64,000 bases of DNA from positions 1 through 64,000 of the forward strand of contig NZ_AUCQ01000018.1 in assembly GCF_000429845.1 (NCBI RefSeq), in the 5' to 3' direction. This stretch comes from Comamonas composti DSM 21721. Its GTDB lineage: Bacteria > Pseudomonadota > Gammaproteobacteria > Burkholderiales > Burkholderiaceae_C. Positions 9,765 through 20,304 of this stretch are shown piece after piece. Each line of letters opens with the position of its first letter. The first letter of the stretch is position 1. The notes below the pieces were generated by a model, which searched no databases, had not been told where the DNA came from, and worked only from the letters and a program-made list of their open reading frames with translations. The translations under genes were made by a program, and so were the position numbers.

Positions 9765-10619
9765 ATGCTTAAGCAGCGAGTCATTACAGCCCTGGTGTTG
9801 TTAGCCATTTTGCTGCCAGCACTGTTCTATCCTTCCCCGATTGCCTTCGCCGTCGTCATCCTGGTGCTCATGACCGCCGGGGCCTGGGAATGGGGAAGGC
9901 TCAACGGCTTTGGCAACCCGGGCGCTCTGGGCATTGCCGCCGTTTGCGCGGCCTTGTGCGGGGGCAGTTGGGCGGCTGGCTGGCTGAGCAAGCCCTTGCC
10001 CATGGTCTGGATTGCGGCTTCTGCCGTCTGGGTGCTGGGCGGCGTGGCCTTGCTGCGCGCCGGTGTGGCAGGTTGGCCGCGCATCGCGGCACCGCTGCGC
10101 CTGATCGGTGGTGTGCTGGCCTTGTGGCTTGCCTGGATGGCGGCTGTGCAGGCCAGAATGCTGGGCATCAACTACCTGCTGTCCGTGCTGGTGCTGGTCT
10201 GGGTTGCCGATGTGTTTGCCTATTTCGCGGGCCGCACTTTCGGTCTCAAGTTCACCAAGGTCAAGCTCGCTGCCTCCATCAGTCCCGGCAAAAGCTGGGA
10301 AGGCGTCTGGGGGGGCATGGCCGGCGTGCTGGTCCTGGCTCTGGTCTGGGTCTGGGCCGACCGCCATTACGGGGCAGTCGTGCCGAGCTTTTATTCCCTG
10401 CTGCAGGGCAAGGGCACCTGGTTCTTGCTGCTGGCAGCTGTTTTCATGGCGGCCATGAGTGTGGTCGGTGATCTGATCGAATCCCTGATCAAGCGCAGCG
10501 TAGGCGTCAAGGACAGCAGCGGATTGCTGCCCGGGCATGGCGGCGTGCTCGACCGTGTCGATGCCTTGCTTCCCACCTTGCCCCTGGCCATGATGCTTTC
10601 CTGGTTTGCGCATTCATGA
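9765..10619 (+). CDS. cdsA: Phosphatidate cytidylyltransferase (CDP-diglyceride synthase)
   Basis: 284 residues, polytopic inner-membrane protein with about eight hydrophobic segments. It converts phosphatidate and CTP to CDP-diacylglycerol, the precursor of all membrane phospholipids. The family signature near the C-terminus (SVVGDLIESLIKRSVGVKD, then LLPGHGGVLDRVDA) is complete. The stop codon overlaps the dxr start by 4 bases (ATGA), indicating translational coupling. Confidence 0.96.
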   Translation: MLKQRVITALVLLAILLPALFYPSPIAFAVVILVLMTAGAWEWGRLNGFGNPGALGIAAVCAALCGGSWAAGWLSKPLPMVWIAASAVWVLGGVALLRAGVAGWPRIAAPLRLIGGVLALWLAWMAAVQARMLGINYLLSVLVLVWVADVFAYFAGRTFGLKFTKVKLAASISPGKSWEGVWGGMAGVLVLALVWVWADRHYGAVVPSFYSLLQGKGTWFLLLAAVFMAAMSVVGDLIESLIKRSVGVKDSSGLLPGHGGVLDRVDALLPTLPLAMMLSWFAHS

Positions 10620-11797
10620 AGAAGCAGAAAATCACTGTTCTGGGTTCCACGGGATCAATTGGAACCAATACCCTGGATGTGGTTGCGCGTCATCGCGACC
10701 GCTATGAAATCTTTGCGCTCAGTGCAGCCACCCAGGTGGACCTGATGCTGCGCCAATGCGCCGAGTTCAAGCCTGTCTACGCGGCCATGGCCAGTCCCGA
10801 GCATGCGCTGCTGCTGGCCGAGAAGCTCAAGCAAAATGGACTGCAAACCCAGGTGCTGCAAGCGCTTGATGCTCTTGAGATGATAGCGTCTCACCCTGAC
10901 GTGGATGCGGTCATGGCAGCCATCGTGGGAGCTGCAGGCTTGGCGCCTTGCCTGGCTGCGGCGCGGGCAGGCAAGCGCTTGCTGCTGGCCAACAAGGAAG
11001 CCCTGGTTGTGGGTGGAGCCTTGTTCATGCAGACCGTCAAAAGCCATGGCGCCACGCTGCTGCCCATAGACAGCGAGCACTCGGCGATTTTCCAGTGCCT
11101 GCCCGAAGATCGATCGAGCTGGCACCGGCGAGTCGACAGCCTGCTGCTTACCGCCTCTGGCGGGCCGTTTCGCGAACGTGATCCCGCAACACTCTCGGCG
11201 ATCACGCCCGAGCAGGCCTGCGCCCACCCGAATTTCTCCATGGGACGCAAGATCTCCGTGGACTCGGCGACCATGATGAACAAGGCGCTGGAGGTGATCG
11301 AGGCGCGCTGGCTGTTCGACATGGAGCCCGACAAGATCAAGGTGGTCATACACCCTCAGCAAATCGTGCACTCCATGGTGCAGTTCAGAGACTCTTCCAT
11401 CCTGGCCCAGTTAGGCACGCCCGATATGCGGGTGCCCATCGCCTGTGGCCTTGCATGGCCGGAGCGCATGGAAAGCGGGGCCGCGTGCCTGGATTTTTCC
11501 CGGCTTGCTGCTCTGACGTTTGAGGAAGCCGATGAGCGACGCTTCCCAGGGCTGCACCTGTCTTGGCAGGCACTGCGTGCGGCCGAGGGAACTACGGCGG
11601 TGCTCAATGCATCGAACGAAGTCGCCGTGGCGGCCTTTCTGGAAAAACGCCTGGCGTTCGATCGCATTCATGCGGTCAATCTGCAAACCCTGGAGACTGT
11701 CGTGCCCTCGGCCTTGAGCAGTCTGGGGGATTTGCTGGAGCTCGATACCCAGGCGCGTCAGGCGGCCGAGGTCATTGCTCGCCAGTGGATCTTGTGA
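10616..11797 (+). CDS. dxr: 1-deoxy-D-xylulose 5-phosphate reductoisomerase
   Basis: 393 residues, second enzyme of the MEP isoprenoid pathway (DXP to MEP, NADPH-dependent). The Rossmann loop GSTGSIGTNTLDV is at the N-terminus. The substrate/metal region ANKEALVVGG and SEHSAIFQCL, and the active-site segment ASGGPFR, are present. It feeds isoprenyl units to uppS encoded just upstream. Positions 10854-10893 resemble a degenerate family A repeat inside the coding sequence (weak). Confidence 0.97.
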   Translation: MKKQKITVLGSTGSIGTNTLDVVARHRDRYEIFALSAATQVDLMLRQCAEFKPVYAAMASPEHALLLAEKLKQNGLQTQVLQALDALEMIASHPDVDAVMAAIVGAAGLAPCLAAARAGKRLLLANKEALVVGGALFMQTVKSHGATLLPIDSEHSAIFQCLPEDRSSWHRRVDSLLLTASGGPFRERDPATLSAITPEQACAHPNFSMGRKISVDSATMMNKALEVIEARWLFDMEPDKIKVVIHPQQIVHSMVQFRDSSILAQLGTPDMRVPIACGLAWPERMESGAACLDFSRLAALTFEEADERRFPGLHLSWQALRAAEGTTAVLNASNEVAVAAFLEKRLAFDRIHAVNLQTLETVVPSALSSLGDLLELDTQARQAAEVIARQWIL

Positions 11798-11857
11798 CTC
11801 TGAAGTAATGTCTGAAACAAGTGCTTTGGGCATTCAAACAATTCGTAGAGGTATCAA

Positions 11858-13222
11858 GTGTTGCTGACTGCTGTAGCTTTCGTGGTGGCCCTGGGGCTCT
11901 TGATCGCCATTCATGAGTGGGGTCATTACCGTGTGGCCGTGGCCTGCGGGGTCAAGGTCTTGCGTTATTCCGTGGGTTTTGGGCGCCCCATTCTGCGTTG
12001 GCAGCGAGTCGGATCGGATACTGAGTTCGTTATAGGGGCGCTGCCTTTGGGTGGCTATGTGCGCATGCTCGACGAGCGTGAAGGTCCTGTGCCCGAGGAG
12101 CAGCGTCATCTGGCCTTCAACAACCAGTCTTTGCGTGCACGTGCCGCCATCGTGGCTGCTGGGCCCTTGGCCAATCTGGCGCTGGCCGTGGTCCTGCTGG
12201 CCGGCATCAACTGGATCGGCATGGAAGAGCCCGTGGCCAAGCTGGCCCAGCCTCCTGCAGGCTCACTGTTGGACAAGGCCGGGCTCAGTGGCGGCGATCG
12301 TGTGGAGCGCGCGGCCGTGGGCGATCAGCCTCTGGAGGCCATACGCTCGCTCAGCGATTTGCGCTGGCGGGTGACGCAGGCAGCCCTTGACAAGCAGGCG
12401 CTGACACTGGAGGTCGCAACGCCTCAAGGGGCGAGCAAGTCGCTGAATCTGGATGTCGCGGCCCAGGTTCAGGGCGAGCCGGATGCGGCATTCTTCGAGC
12501 GACTGGGCCTGGTTGGCTTCTGGATGCCGGCGGTGCTGGAGAAAGTCATGGACGGCGGCGCTGCCGACAAGGCTGGCTTGCAAGCGGGTGACCAGGTCCT
12601 GGTCGTAGGCTCCGTGCCCGTGGCGGATGGTGCTCATCTGCTGAGGCTGATACGCGATCTCGGTGCTTTGGGCCAGGCCCAGACCCAGGCCTGGCTCATA
12701 GAGCGTGGCGGGCAGCAGTTGCAGGTGCCGGTGCGCCCCGATGTTCAAAGCGCCGAGGGCGGGCAGAGCGTGGGCCGCATCAGTGCCTATATCGGAGGTC
12801 CGCCCGAAATGACCCTGGTGCAATACGGCCCTCTGGAAGGGGCTTGGGCCGGGGTGCAGCGCACCTGGGAGCTGTCCTCCCTGACCTTGCGCATGATTGG
12901 GCGCATGGTGATTGGCGAGGCCTCGCTCAAGAACATCAGCGGGCCTTTGACGATTGCCGACTATGCAGGCCGTTCGGCCAGCATGGGGCTGGTACAGTAC
13001 CTGACCTTTTTGGCCATGATCAGCATCAGCCTGGGCGTGCTCAACCTGCTTCCTCTGCCGGTGCTCGATGGTGGGCACCTGATGTATTATCTTTGGGAAG
13101 GCGTGACCGGTCGCGGCGTGTCCGAGGTCTGGGCAGGGCGCTTGCAGCGCGCAGGCGTGGCAGTATTGCTCGTCATGATGTCCATCGCCTTTTTCAACGA
13201 TATCAACCGGCTTTGGGGCTAA
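11858..13222 (+). CDS. rseP: Site-2 zinc metalloprotease RseP
   Basis: 454 residues, inner-membrane intramembrane protease that cuts anti-sigma factors such as RseA and remnant signal peptides. The first membrane segment carries the zinc motif HEWGH (residues 19-23). Two PDZ-like stretches fill the periplasmic middle (GLSGGDRVER, GLQAGDQVLVV), and the third zinc ligand motif PVLDGGHL lies near residue 403, followed by further membrane helices. GTG start. Its place directly before bamA is the usual proteobacterial arrangement and links envelope stress sensing to outer-membrane assembly. Confidence 0.96.
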   Translation: MLLTAVAFVVALGLLIAIHEWGHYRVAVACGVKVLRYSVGFGRPILRWQRVGSDTEFVIGALPLGGYVRMLDEREGPVPEEQRHLAFNNQSLRARAAIVAAGPLANLALAVVLLAGINWIGMEEPVAKLAQPPAGSLLDKAGLSGGDRVERAAVGDQPLEAIRSLSDLRWRVTQAALDKQALTLEVATPQGASKSLNLDVAAQVQGEPDAAFFERLGLVGFWMPAVLEKVMDGGAADKAGLQAGDQVLVVGSVPVADGAHLLRLIRDLGALGQAQTQAWLIERGGQQLQVPVRPDVQSAEGGQSVGRISAYIGGPPEMTLVQYGPLEGAWAGVQRTWELSSLTLRMIGRMVIGEASLKNISGPLTIADYAGRSASMGLVQYLTFLAMISISLGVLNLLPLPVLDGGHLMYYLWEGVTGRGVSEVWAGRLQRAGVAVLLVMMSIAFFNDINRLWG

Positions 13223-13266
13223 TTTTTCGCCGAAATTGACAAGCTGCAGCGGCGGCAACTCCATTC

Positions 13267-15564
13267 ATGAACAAATCCATTAATCGCCTGGGCGTGCGCA
13301 CTGCAACTGCCCTGGCTGCCATGATTTTGGCCGCAAATGCGGCGTGGGCGCTGGAGCCCTTCAAGGTGCAGGACATTCGCGTAGAAGGCCTGCAGCGCGT
13401 TGAACCCGGAACCGTTTTTGCCTCCATGCCCATGCGTGTGGGCGATGAGTACAACGATGAAAAGGGCGCGGCTGCCATTCGCTCATTGTTCGCGCTGGGC
13501 CTGTTCAAGGATGTGCGCCTCGAAGCCAACGGCAATGTGCTGGTCGTCGTCGTGGAGGAGCGTCCCACGATTGCCGAGGTCAATTTCGCAGGCACCAAGG
13601 AGTTCGACAAGGACACCCTGGGCAAGGCCATGCGCGACGTGGGCCTGGCGGAAGGACGGCCCTTCGACAAGGCCCTGGCCGACCGAGCCGAGCAGGAGCT
13701 CAAGCGCCAGTACATCAACCGCAGCCTCTATGGCGCCGAGGTCGTGACCACGGTCACGCCCATCGAGCGCAATCGTGTGAACCTCACGTTCACCGTAACC
13801 GAGGGTGCGCCCGCGCGCATCAACGAAATCCACATCGTCGGCAACAAGGCCTTCAGCGAATCCACGCTCAAGGATTTGTTCGACCAGGACACCGGCAACT
13901 GGATGAGCTGGTACACCAAGTCCGACCGCTATGCGCGTAACAAGCTCAATGCCGACCTGGAGACCTTGCGCTCCTACTATCTGCAGCGCGGCTACATGGA
14001 GTTCCGGGTGGACTCCACCCAGGTCGCGATCTCGCCCGACAAGCAGACGATTTCGCTGACCGTAAACATCCATGAAGGCGAGCGCTTCGTGGTCTCGGGC
14101 GTCAAGCTCGAGGGCAACTATCTGGATCGCGACGACGAGTTCAAGTCCCTCGTCAAGATCAAGCCCGGCGAGCCCTACAACGCAGACCAGGTGGCCGAGA
14201 CCACCAAGGCCTTTACCGAGCACTTCGGCAATTTCGGCTTTGCATTCGCGCGTGTGGAGGCCGTGCCCGAGATCGACCGTGCAACCAACCGCGTGGCCCT
14301 GGTGCTGCGTGCCGAACCCTCGCGCCGCGCCTATGTGCGGCGCATCAATGTGAATGGCAACAACCGCACGCGCGACGAAGTGATTCGCCGAGAGTTCCGC
14401 CAGTTCGAGGCTTCCTGGTATGACGGCGACAAGATCCGCCTGTCGCGCGACCGCGTGGACCGTCTTGGCTTTTTCACCGAGGTCAACGTCGAAACCCAGG
14501 AGGTTCCTGGCTCGCCTGACCAGGTCGACATCGTGATATCGGTGGCTGAAAAGCCCACGGGCTCGCTGCAATTGGGCGCAGGCTTTTCCAGTGCCGAGAA
14601 GGTCTCGCTGTCTTTTGGTATCAAACAGGAAAATGTGTTTGGTTCCGGTAACTATTTGGGCGTGGACGTCAATACCAGCAAATATCGTCGGACCATGGTG
14701 CTCTCGACAACGGATCCGTATTTCACGGATACGGGTATTTCGCGCACCTACGATCTGTACTATCGCACCGACAGGCCTTATTACGATGATGCGGCCTACA
14801 AGATCGTGACCTCGGGTGGTAGCGTGCGCTTCGGTGTTCCTTTCAGTGAAGTCGACACCGTGTATTTCGGCGGCGGTATCGAGCGCTCCGAAATCAAGCC
14901 CGGCACCTATTTGCCCGAGGCCTACAAGGACTATGCGGATCGGTATGGCTATACCCAGACAGGTATCCCGCTGACTCTTGGTTGGTCGCGTGACAACCGT
15001 GACAGCGCTTTGGCTCCCAATTCGGGCCTGTATCAGCGCGTGAACACAGAATGGTCGGCAGCCAGCGATGCGCGCTACGTGCGCGCCAATTATCAGATTC
15101 AGCAGTACATACCTCTGAACAAGAAGTACACCATTGCCCTGAATGGTGAGCTGGGCTGGGGTAAGGGCCTGAATGGCAGGCCGTTCCCGATTTTCAAGAA
15201 CTTCTATTCGGGTGGTCTGGGCTCGGTGCGTGGTTTCGAGCAAGGCTCTTTGGGGCCGCGTGACACGGTGGAAAACCTGTCTCTCGGTGGCTCCAAGAAA
15301 CTCACCTTGAACGCCGAGTTCATGATCCCATTCCCTGGCGCGGGCAATGACCGGACGCTGCGCCTGTTTACCTTCCTAGACGTGGGCAATGTCTTTGGAG
15401 AAAATCAGAGCTTTGATGTCGGTGAGCTGCGTGCCTCCACCGGTGTCGGTATCAGCTGGATTTCTCCACTCGGCCCACTGCGCCTGGCTTTTGCTCAACC
15501 TATACGTAAGCAGTCCGGAGATAGAATCCAGAGACTGCAATTCCAGATCGGAACATCCTTCTAA
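13267..15564 (+). CDS. bamA: Outer membrane protein assembly factor BamA
   Basis: 765 residues. An N-terminal signal peptide ends near ANAAWA (residues 23-28), followed by five POTRA repeats to about residue 425 and a 16-strand Omp85 beta-barrel. The barrel loop-6 motif VRGF (in GSVRGFEQGS) and the C-terminal phenylalanine expected of outer-membrane proteins are present. BamA inserts beta-barrel proteins in the outer membrane. Its TAA stop shares one base with the ATG of skp (TAATG), so chaperone and assembly factor are translationally coupled. Confidence 0.98.
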   Translation: MNKSINRLGVRTATALAAMILAANAAWALEPFKVQDIRVEGLQRVEPGTVFASMPMRVGDEYNDEKGAAAIRSLFALGLFKDVRLEANGNVLVVVVEERPTIAEVNFAGTKEFDKDTLGKAMRDVGLAEGRPFDKALADRAEQELKRQYINRSLYGAEVVTTVTPIERNRVNLTFTVTEGAPARINEIHIVGNKAFSESTLKDLFDQDTGNWMSWYTKSDRYARNKLNADLETLRSYYLQRGYMEFRVDSTQVAISPDKQTISLTVNIHEGERFVVSGVKLEGNYLDRDDEFKSLVKIKPGEPYNADQVAETTKAFTEHFGNFGFAFARVEAVPEIDRATNRVALVLRAEPSRRAYVRRINVNGNNRTRDEVIRREFRQFEASWYDGDKIRLSRDRVDRLGFFTEVNVETQEVPGSPDQVDIVISVAEKPTGSLQLGAGFSSAEKVSLSFGIKQENVFGSGNYLGVDVNTSKYRRTMVLSTTDPYFTDTGISRTYDLYYRTDRPYYDDAAYKIVTSGGSVRFGVPFSEVDTVYFGGGIERSEIKPGTYLPEAYKDYADRYGYTQTGIPLTLGWSRDNRDSALAPNSGLYQRVNTEWSAASDARYVRANYQIQQYIPLNKKYTIALNGELGWGKGLNGRPFPIFKNFYSGGLGSVRGFEQGSLGPRDTVENLSLGGSKKLTLNAEFMIPFPGAGNDRTLRLFTFLDVGNVFGENQSFDVGELRASTGVGISWISPLGPLRLAFAQPIRKQSGDRIQRLQFQIGTSF

Positions 15565-16067
15565 TGAAATCTCTATCTAGCCGTTTTTCTTTGGCCGTCT
15601 TGCTCGGCGCCATGGCTGTGTCTGCTCATGCACAGGAGTTCAAGGCGGGCTTTGTCAACACTGACCGGATTTTCCGCGAGGCATCGACAGCCAAGGCTGC
15701 CCAGACCAAGCTGGAGCAAGAGTTTTCCAAGCGCGAAAAAGATCTGGTTGACCAAGGCAACGCACTCAAGAGCGCTTCGGAAAAGTTCGAACGTGAAGCC
15801 CCCACCATGTCCGAAAGCCAGCGCGTGACGCGTCAGCGCCAGCTTGTGGACCAGGACCGTGAATTCCAGCGCAAGCGCCGCGAGTTCCAGGAGGATCTGA
15901 ACGCACGCAAGAACGAGGAGCTGGCCCAGGTTCTCGAGCGCGCCAACAGGGTCGTCAAGCAAGTCGCGGAAAGCGAGAAGTTCGACGTCATCCTGCAGGA
16001 GGCGGTCTACATCAATCCCAAGTACGACATCACTGACAAAGTGATCAAGGCTCTCAACGGCAAGTAA
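15564..16067 (+). CDS. skp: Periplasmic chaperone Skp/OmpH family
   Basis: 167 residues with a clear signal peptide cleaved after AVSAHA. The mature part is almost wholly helical and charged (long coiled-coil tentacles), typical of the Skp trimer that holds unfolded outer-membrane proteins for BamA. The C-terminal half FQRKRREFQEDLNARKNEEL and the end KYDITDKVIKALNGK match the family. It overlaps bamA by one base. Confidence 0.95.
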   Translation: MKSLSSRFSLAVLLGAMAVSAHAQEFKAGFVNTDRIFREASTAKAAQTKLEQEFSKREKDLVDQGNALKSASEKFEREAPTMSESQRVTRQRQLVDQDREFQRKRREFQEDLNARKNEELAQVLERANRVVKQVAESEKFDVILQEAVYINPKYDITDKVIKALNGK

Positions 16068-16088
16068 GCCTGCGCAAAGGCAAAAGTC

Positions 16089-17087
16089 GTGAGCGCAACG
16101 CTAGGTGCAATCCTGGACGCCCTGGGTGGCGAGTTGCTGGCAGGGCAGCGGGATACGTCCATATCCCGCATAGCCCCGCTGGATTCGGCAGGGCCAGGGG
16201 ACTTGAGCTTTCTCAGCAATCCCCGTTACCGCCTGCAAATGGCCGCCTCCAAGGCGGCCTGCGTTATTGTGGCCCCCGCCATGCGCGAGGAAGCTATGGG
16301 GCGTGGTGCATGCATAGTCACGCCTGACCCCTATGCCTATTTCGCACGTGCCACGCAGTGGTGGAAGATGCATCGAAGCGGGCCTGCGCCTACGGGCGTG
16401 CACCCAAGCGCCGTCGTTCATGCGACTGCGAGCGTGCATGCCAGTGCCTATGTGGGGCCGCTGTGCGTGATCGAGGCCGGCGCGCGCATTGGTGCGGGCT
16501 CGGTGCTCAAGTCGCGTGTCACGGTGAGCGAGGGCTGCGAGATCGGCGAGCGCTGCGTGCTGCACCCGGGCGTGGTCGTGGGGGCTGATGGCTTTGGCTT
16601 TGCGCCTGATGCCGGTTCCTGGCTCAAGATCGAGCAACTGGGCCGTGTGCGCATAGGACATGACGTGGAAGTCGGCGCCAACACCTGCATCGACAGGGGC
16701 GCACTGGACGACACCGTGATCGAGGATGGCGTCAAGATCGACAACCTTGTGCAGATAGCGCACAACGTGCACATCGGTGCACATACGGTGATTGCCGGCA
16801 ATACAGGCATAGCCGGCAGCGCACGCATAGGAGCACATTGCTCCATAGGCGGTGCAGCGAATATCCTGGGGCATTTGACGATCGCGGATGGAACGGTGAT
16901 CTCACCCACATCCATGGTTACGCGCTCCCTACCCAAACCGGGCTTTTACACCGGCATTTTTCCATTGCAGGAAAACGCGCAATGGGAGAAGAATGCGGCC
17001 ACCTTCAAGCAATTGCATGGCTTGCGAGAACGTGTGAAAAAGCTGGAACAGGCGCTGGCACAGCAGCGCGGCAATAACGGAAACTGA
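16089..17087 (+). CDS. lpxD: UDP-3-O-(3-hydroxyacyl)glucosamine N-acyltransferase
   Basis: 332 residues, third step of lipid A synthesis. The N-terminal uridine-binding domain ([10 protein letters not shown]) is followed by a left-handed beta-helix of hexapeptide repeats (for example [32 protein letters not shown]). The catalytic histidine lies in [11 protein letters not shown]-terminal helical tail closes the protein. GTG start, 21 bases after skp. Its last bases overlap the first of two adjacent ATG codons of fabZ. Confidence 0.97.
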   Translation: MSATLGAILDALGGELLAGQRDTSISRIAPLDSAGPGDLSFLSNPRYRLQMAASKAACVIVAPAMREEAMGRGACIVTPDPYAYFARATQWWKMHRSGPAPTGVHPSAVVHATASVHASAYVGPLCVIEAGARIGAGSVLKSRVTVSEGCEIGERCVLHPGVVVGADGFGFAPDAGSWLKIEQLGRVRIGHDVEVGANTCIDRGALDDTVIEDGVKIDNLVQIAHNVHIGAHTVIAGNTGIAGSARIGAHCSIGGAANILGHLTIADGTVISPTSMVTRSLPKPGFYTGIFPLQENAQWEKNAATFKQLHGLRERVKKLEQALAQQRGNNGN

Positions 17088-17527
17088 TGATGGACATTCA
17101 AGCAATTCTCAAGCAACTGCCCCACCGCTATCCCTTTCTTCTGGTGGACCGCGTGCTGGAGCTTGAGCGCAATACGCGCATCAAGGCGATCAAGAACGTC
17201 ACCTTCAACGAACCGTTCTTCACCGGGCATTTTCCCGGTCGTCCGGTCATGCCCGGCGTGCTCATCCTTGAAGCGCTGGCGCAGGCTGCCGGCCTGCTGG
17301 CCTTTGATGCCATGGGCCAGGTGCCGGACGAAAACAACATCTACTATTTCGTGGGCATTGATTCGGCGCGCTTCAAGCGTCCGGTGGTGCCCGGAGATCA
17401 GCTGGCGCTGGAGATCAGCATAGACCGCGTGCGCGGCGGCATCTGGAAGTTCAAGGCCGTGGCCAGTGTCGAGGGCGAGGTTGCGGCCGAGGCCGAGCTC
17501 ATGTGCACCATGCGTCAGGTGGGTTAA
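17087..17527 (+). CDS. fabZ: 3-hydroxyacyl-[ACP] dehydratase FabZ
   Basis: 146 residues (145 from the second ATG at 17090). A hot-dog-fold dehydratase of fatty acid elongation. It has the [14 protein letters not shown]-terminus, catalytic His in [20 protein letters not shown] and the Glu in that same helix. It lies between lpxD and lpxA, where it competes for the 3-hydroxyacyl-ACP pool used by LpxA. Start overlaps the lpxD stop. Confidence 0.98.
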   Translation: MMDIQAILKQLPHRYPFLLVDRVLELERNTRIKAIKNVTFNEPFFTGHFPGRPVMPGVLILEALAQAAGLLAFDAMGQVPDENNIYYFVGIDSARFKRPVVPGDQLALEISIDRVRGGIWKFKAVASVEGEVAAEAELMCTMRQVG

Positions 17528-17530
17528 GTC

Positions 17531-18331
17531 TTGGCAGCGGCTGAAAATCTGATTCACCCCACGGCCATCATCGATGCGGCCGCGGAGCTGGACAGCACGG
17601 TTCGCGTCGGGCCGTATGCCGTCATAGGCCCTCATGTGCGGATTGGTGCAGGGACTTCGGTGGGCGCGCATTGCGTGATCGAAGGCCACACCACCATCGG
17701 CCGAGACAACAAGATCTTCCAGTTTGCCTCGCTGGGGGCCGAGCCCCAGGATAAGAAGTACGCAGGCGAGCCCACGCGACTGGTGCTGGGCGATCGCAAT
17801 CTGGTGCGTGAGTTCTGTACTTTCAATATTGGCACCGTGCAGGACAGGGGTGAGACCACCATCGGCTCGGACAACTGGCTCATGGCTTATGTGCATATCG
17901 CGCATGACTGCGTGCTGGGCAGCCATATCACCATGTCCAACAACGCCACGCTGGCGGGGCATGTGCATGTCGACGACTGGGTTACTTTGGGCGGTCTTTC
18001 TGGGGTGCACCAGTTCACCCATATCGGCGCCCATGTCATGGTAGGTTTTGCCAGCCATATCTCTCAGGATGTGCCGCCTTTTATGTTGGTGAATGGCAAT
18101 CCTTTGGCTGTACGCGGATTCAACATAGAGGGCTTGCGCCGCCGTGGCTTCACGCCCGAACGACTGGCCGCGGTAAAGCAGATGCACAAGCTGCTCTATC
18201 GTCAAGGCCTGACGCTGGAGATGGCCCAGCAAAGTATTGAAGCTTTGAAGACCGACATGCCAGAAGCGGTGGCTGATATCGTCTGCATGCAGACCTTTCT
18301 GGCCGCGTCTACGCGTGGTATCGCGCGCTAA
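17531..18331 (+). CDS. lpxA: UDP-N-acetylglucosamine acyltransferase
   Basis: 266 residues, first committed lipid A enzyme, trimeric left-handed beta-helix. Hexapeptide repeats run from [13 protein letters not shown] onward; the catalytic histidine region ([13 protein letters not shown]) and the C-terminal helical domain ([16 protein letters not shown]) are present. TTG start three bases after the fabZ stop; no ATG fits the family N-terminus. Confidence 0.97.
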   Translation: MAAAENLIHPTAIIDAAAELDSTVRVGPYAVIGPHVRIGAGTSVGAHCVIEGHTTIGRDNKIFQFASLGAEPQDKKYAGEPTRLVLGDRNLVREFCTFNIGTVQDRGETTIGSDNWLMAYVHIAHDCVLGSHITMSNNATLAGHVHVDDWVTLGGLSGVHQFTHIGAHVMVGFASHISQDVPPFMLVNGNPLAVRGFNIEGLRRRGFTPERLAAVKQMHKLLYRQGLTLEMAQQSIEALKTDMPEAVADIVCMQTFLAASTRGIAR

Positions 18332-18336
18332 TTTTT

Positions 18337-19560
18337 ATGTCTGTTGAGAAAGCGACGCCGGTTGTGACGGATTCTCTGACTTTGCCCTCGGCAGCGGCGA
18401 AGCCTCCTTCCATTGCCATGGTGGCCGGCGAGGCCTCGGGCGATCTGCTGGCCTCGCTGCTGCTGGACGGCCTGCGTGAGCGCTGGCCGCAGGCCCAATC
18501 CATGGGTATTGGCGGCGCAGCCATGCAAGAGCGCGGCTTTGAGGCCTGGTGGCAATCCGAGCGCCTGGCCGTGCACGGCTACAGCTGGGAAGTGCTGATG
18601 CGCGTGGCCGAGCTGCTGGGCATTCGCAAAAAACTGCGCCAGCGCTTGATCGCCCATCCCCCCTCGGTGTTTGTGGGTGTGGATGCGCCCGACTTCAACC
18701 TGAGGCTGGAGACCGATCTGCGCGCTGCGGGCATCAAGACCGTGCACTTTGTCTGCCCCTCGATCTGGGCCTGGCGTGCCGACCGCGTGGAAAAGATCCG
18801 CCGTGCGGCCGACCATGTGCTGTGCATTTTTCCATTCGAGCCAGAGCTGCTGGCGCAGCACGGGATCGAGGCCACCTATGTGGGCCATCCGCTGGCCAGC
18901 GTGATTCCCATGCGGCCAGACCGCCGCGCGGCAAGAGTCAGCCTGGGCCTGCCCGAAGAGGGCTTGGTGCTGGCTGTGCTGCCAGGCAGTCGGCGCTCCG
19001 AAGTGCGCCACCTGGCTCAACGCTTCTTCAAGGCTGCAGCACTTGTCAAGCAAGCGCTTCCAGCTATCAATATCGTAGTGCCTGCCGTGCCGGCCCTGAT
19101 GGATGAGATTCTGGCGATTGCGACGCAGACGCAGATGGCCGAGAAGATGCACATCATCCGCGGACGCTCGCATGAGGTGCTCGCGGCCTGCGACGTAACC
19201 CTGATCGCCAGCGGAACCGCCACCCTGGAGGCTGCGCTCTACAAGCGGCCCATGGTCATCTCCTACAGCATGCACCCCTTGAGCTGGCGCATGATGCGGC
19301 GCAAGCAATTGCAGCCCTGGGTAGGCCTGCCGAATATTCTTTGTCGCGACTTCGTCGTGCCCGAGCTGCTGCAGGATGCGGCAACGCCCGAGGCCTTGAG
19401 CGCGGCCCTGCTGCAATGGCTTGCTGCCTGCGAGCACTCCCCTTCAATCATCGAAGCGCTGGAACAGCGCTTCACGGCGCTGCATCATGAGCTGCAGCGC
19501 GATACAGCCCAACTGGCCGCACATGCCATCGAAAAAGTCATTGCCTCCCACCCGGTCTGA
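18337..19560 (+). CDS. lpxB: Lipid-A-disaccharide synthase
   Basis: 407 residues, GT19 enzyme joining UDP-2,3-diacylglucosamine and lipid X. Recognisable are [16 protein letters not shown] near residue 28, [18 protein letters not shown] and the nucleotide-binding LPGSRRSEV. Start 5 bases after lpxA. Bases 19032-19067 (residues about 233-244, [13 protein letters not shown]) resemble a family A repeat within the coding sequence. Its 3' end overlaps the predicted rnhB start by 38 bases. Confidence 0.97.
   Translation: MSVEKATPVVTDSLTLPSAAAKPPSIAMVAGEASGDLLASLLLDGLRERWPQAQSMGIGGAAMQERGFEAWWQSERLAVHGYSWEVLMRVAELLGIRKKLRQRLIAHPPSVFVGVDAPDFNLRLETDLRAAGIKTVHFVCPSIWAWRADRVEKIRRAADHVLCIFPFEPELLAQHGIEATYVGHPLASVIPMRPDRRAARVSLGLPEEGLVLAVLPGSRRSEVRHLAQRFFKAAALVKQALPAINIVVPAVPALMDEILAIATQTQMAEKMHIIRGRSHEVLAACDVTLIASGTATLEAALYKRPMVISYSMHPLSWRMMRRKQLQPWVGLPNILCRDFVVPELLQDAATPEALSAALLQWLAACEHSPSIIEALEQRFTALHHELQRDTAQLAAHAIEKVIASHPV
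19032..19067. repeat. Family A-like repeat inside lpxB (A7)
   Basis: ctgcagcacttgt followed closely by caagcgcttccagctat forms an imperfect inverted pair resembling the two arms of the intergenic family A elements. It lies in an open, conserved reading frame, so it may be coincidental similarity. Confidence 0.3.
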
Positions 19561-20227
19561 ACAGGCCATCCTGCCCTGGCATCCGCCGGGGCTGGTTGCG
19601 GGCGTGGACGAGGCCGGGCGCGGACCTCTGGCCGGCCCTGTCGTGGCCGCTGCCGTCATCCTGGATGAGCTCAATCCCATCGAAGGCCTGAACGACTCCA
19701 AGAAACTCACGGCTGCGCGCCGTGACATGCTCTACGACCAGATTCGCGCCAAGGCCTTGTGCTGCTCAATTGCCGAGGCCAGCGTGGAGGAGATCGACCG
19801 CCTCAACATCCTGCAGGCCACCATGCTGGCCATGCGCCGCGCCGTCATGGGCCTGCGCCTCAAGCCCGTGCTGGTGCTGGTCGACGGCAACCAGTTGCCC
19901 GTGCTCAATGTGCAGGCCGAGGCCATCGTCAAGGGCGATGCGCTGGTGCAGGCGATCTCGGCGGCCTCGATTCTCGCCAAGGTCACGCGTGACCGCTGGT
20001 GCGAGCGGCTGCACGAACGCTTTCCGCAATACGGCTTTGACGGCCACAAGGGCTATGGCACGGCCGCGCATCTGGCTGCATTGTCCGAGCATGGGGCCTG
20101 CATAGAGCACCGGCGCTCGTTTGCGCCCGTGGCGCGTGTGCTGGCGCCGGCTGCCATACCGGCTTGCGTGGTGTCGCCCAGGCGGCGCAGCCTGCCCGAG
20201 CCCGTGGCGCTGGGCCTGGGTCTTTAG
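19523..20227 (+). CDS. rnhB: Ribonuclease HII
   Basis: 234 residues from the ATG at 19523; a TTG at 19541 is a second option, both overlapping lpxB. It cuts RNA of RNA-DNA hybrids and removes single ribonucleotides. Catalytic acidic residues are visible in [15 protein letters not shown] (DE pair) and VDGNQLP, with the later Asp in [18 protein letters not shown] and HRRSFAPV close the domain. The C-terminal 30 residues are a basic, low-complexity extension. lpxB-rnhB is a common proteobacterial order. Confidence 0.95.
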   Translation: MPSKKSLPPTRSEQAILPWHPPGLVAGVDEAGRGPLAGPVVAAAVILDELNPIEGLNDSKKLTAARRDMLYDQIRAKALCCSIAEASVEEIDRLNILQATMLAMRRAVMGLRLKPVLVLVDGNQLPVLNVQAEAIVKGDALVQAISAASILAKVTRDRWCERLHERFPQYGFDGHKGYGTAAHLAALSEHGACIEHRRSFAPVARVLAPAAIPACVVSPRRRSLPEPVALGLGL

Positions 20228-20304
20228 TCTTTAGTACCTGCTCGCCGGGCGAGCCTGTCTCGCACCCTGGTGCGCTGCTCCTCATTCTTGCCCCGATATT
20301 TACC

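Noticed and set aside
10854-10893. Family A repeat inside dxr
   Set aside because: Only one arm (caagcgcttgatg) is convincing; the second is too degenerate to support.
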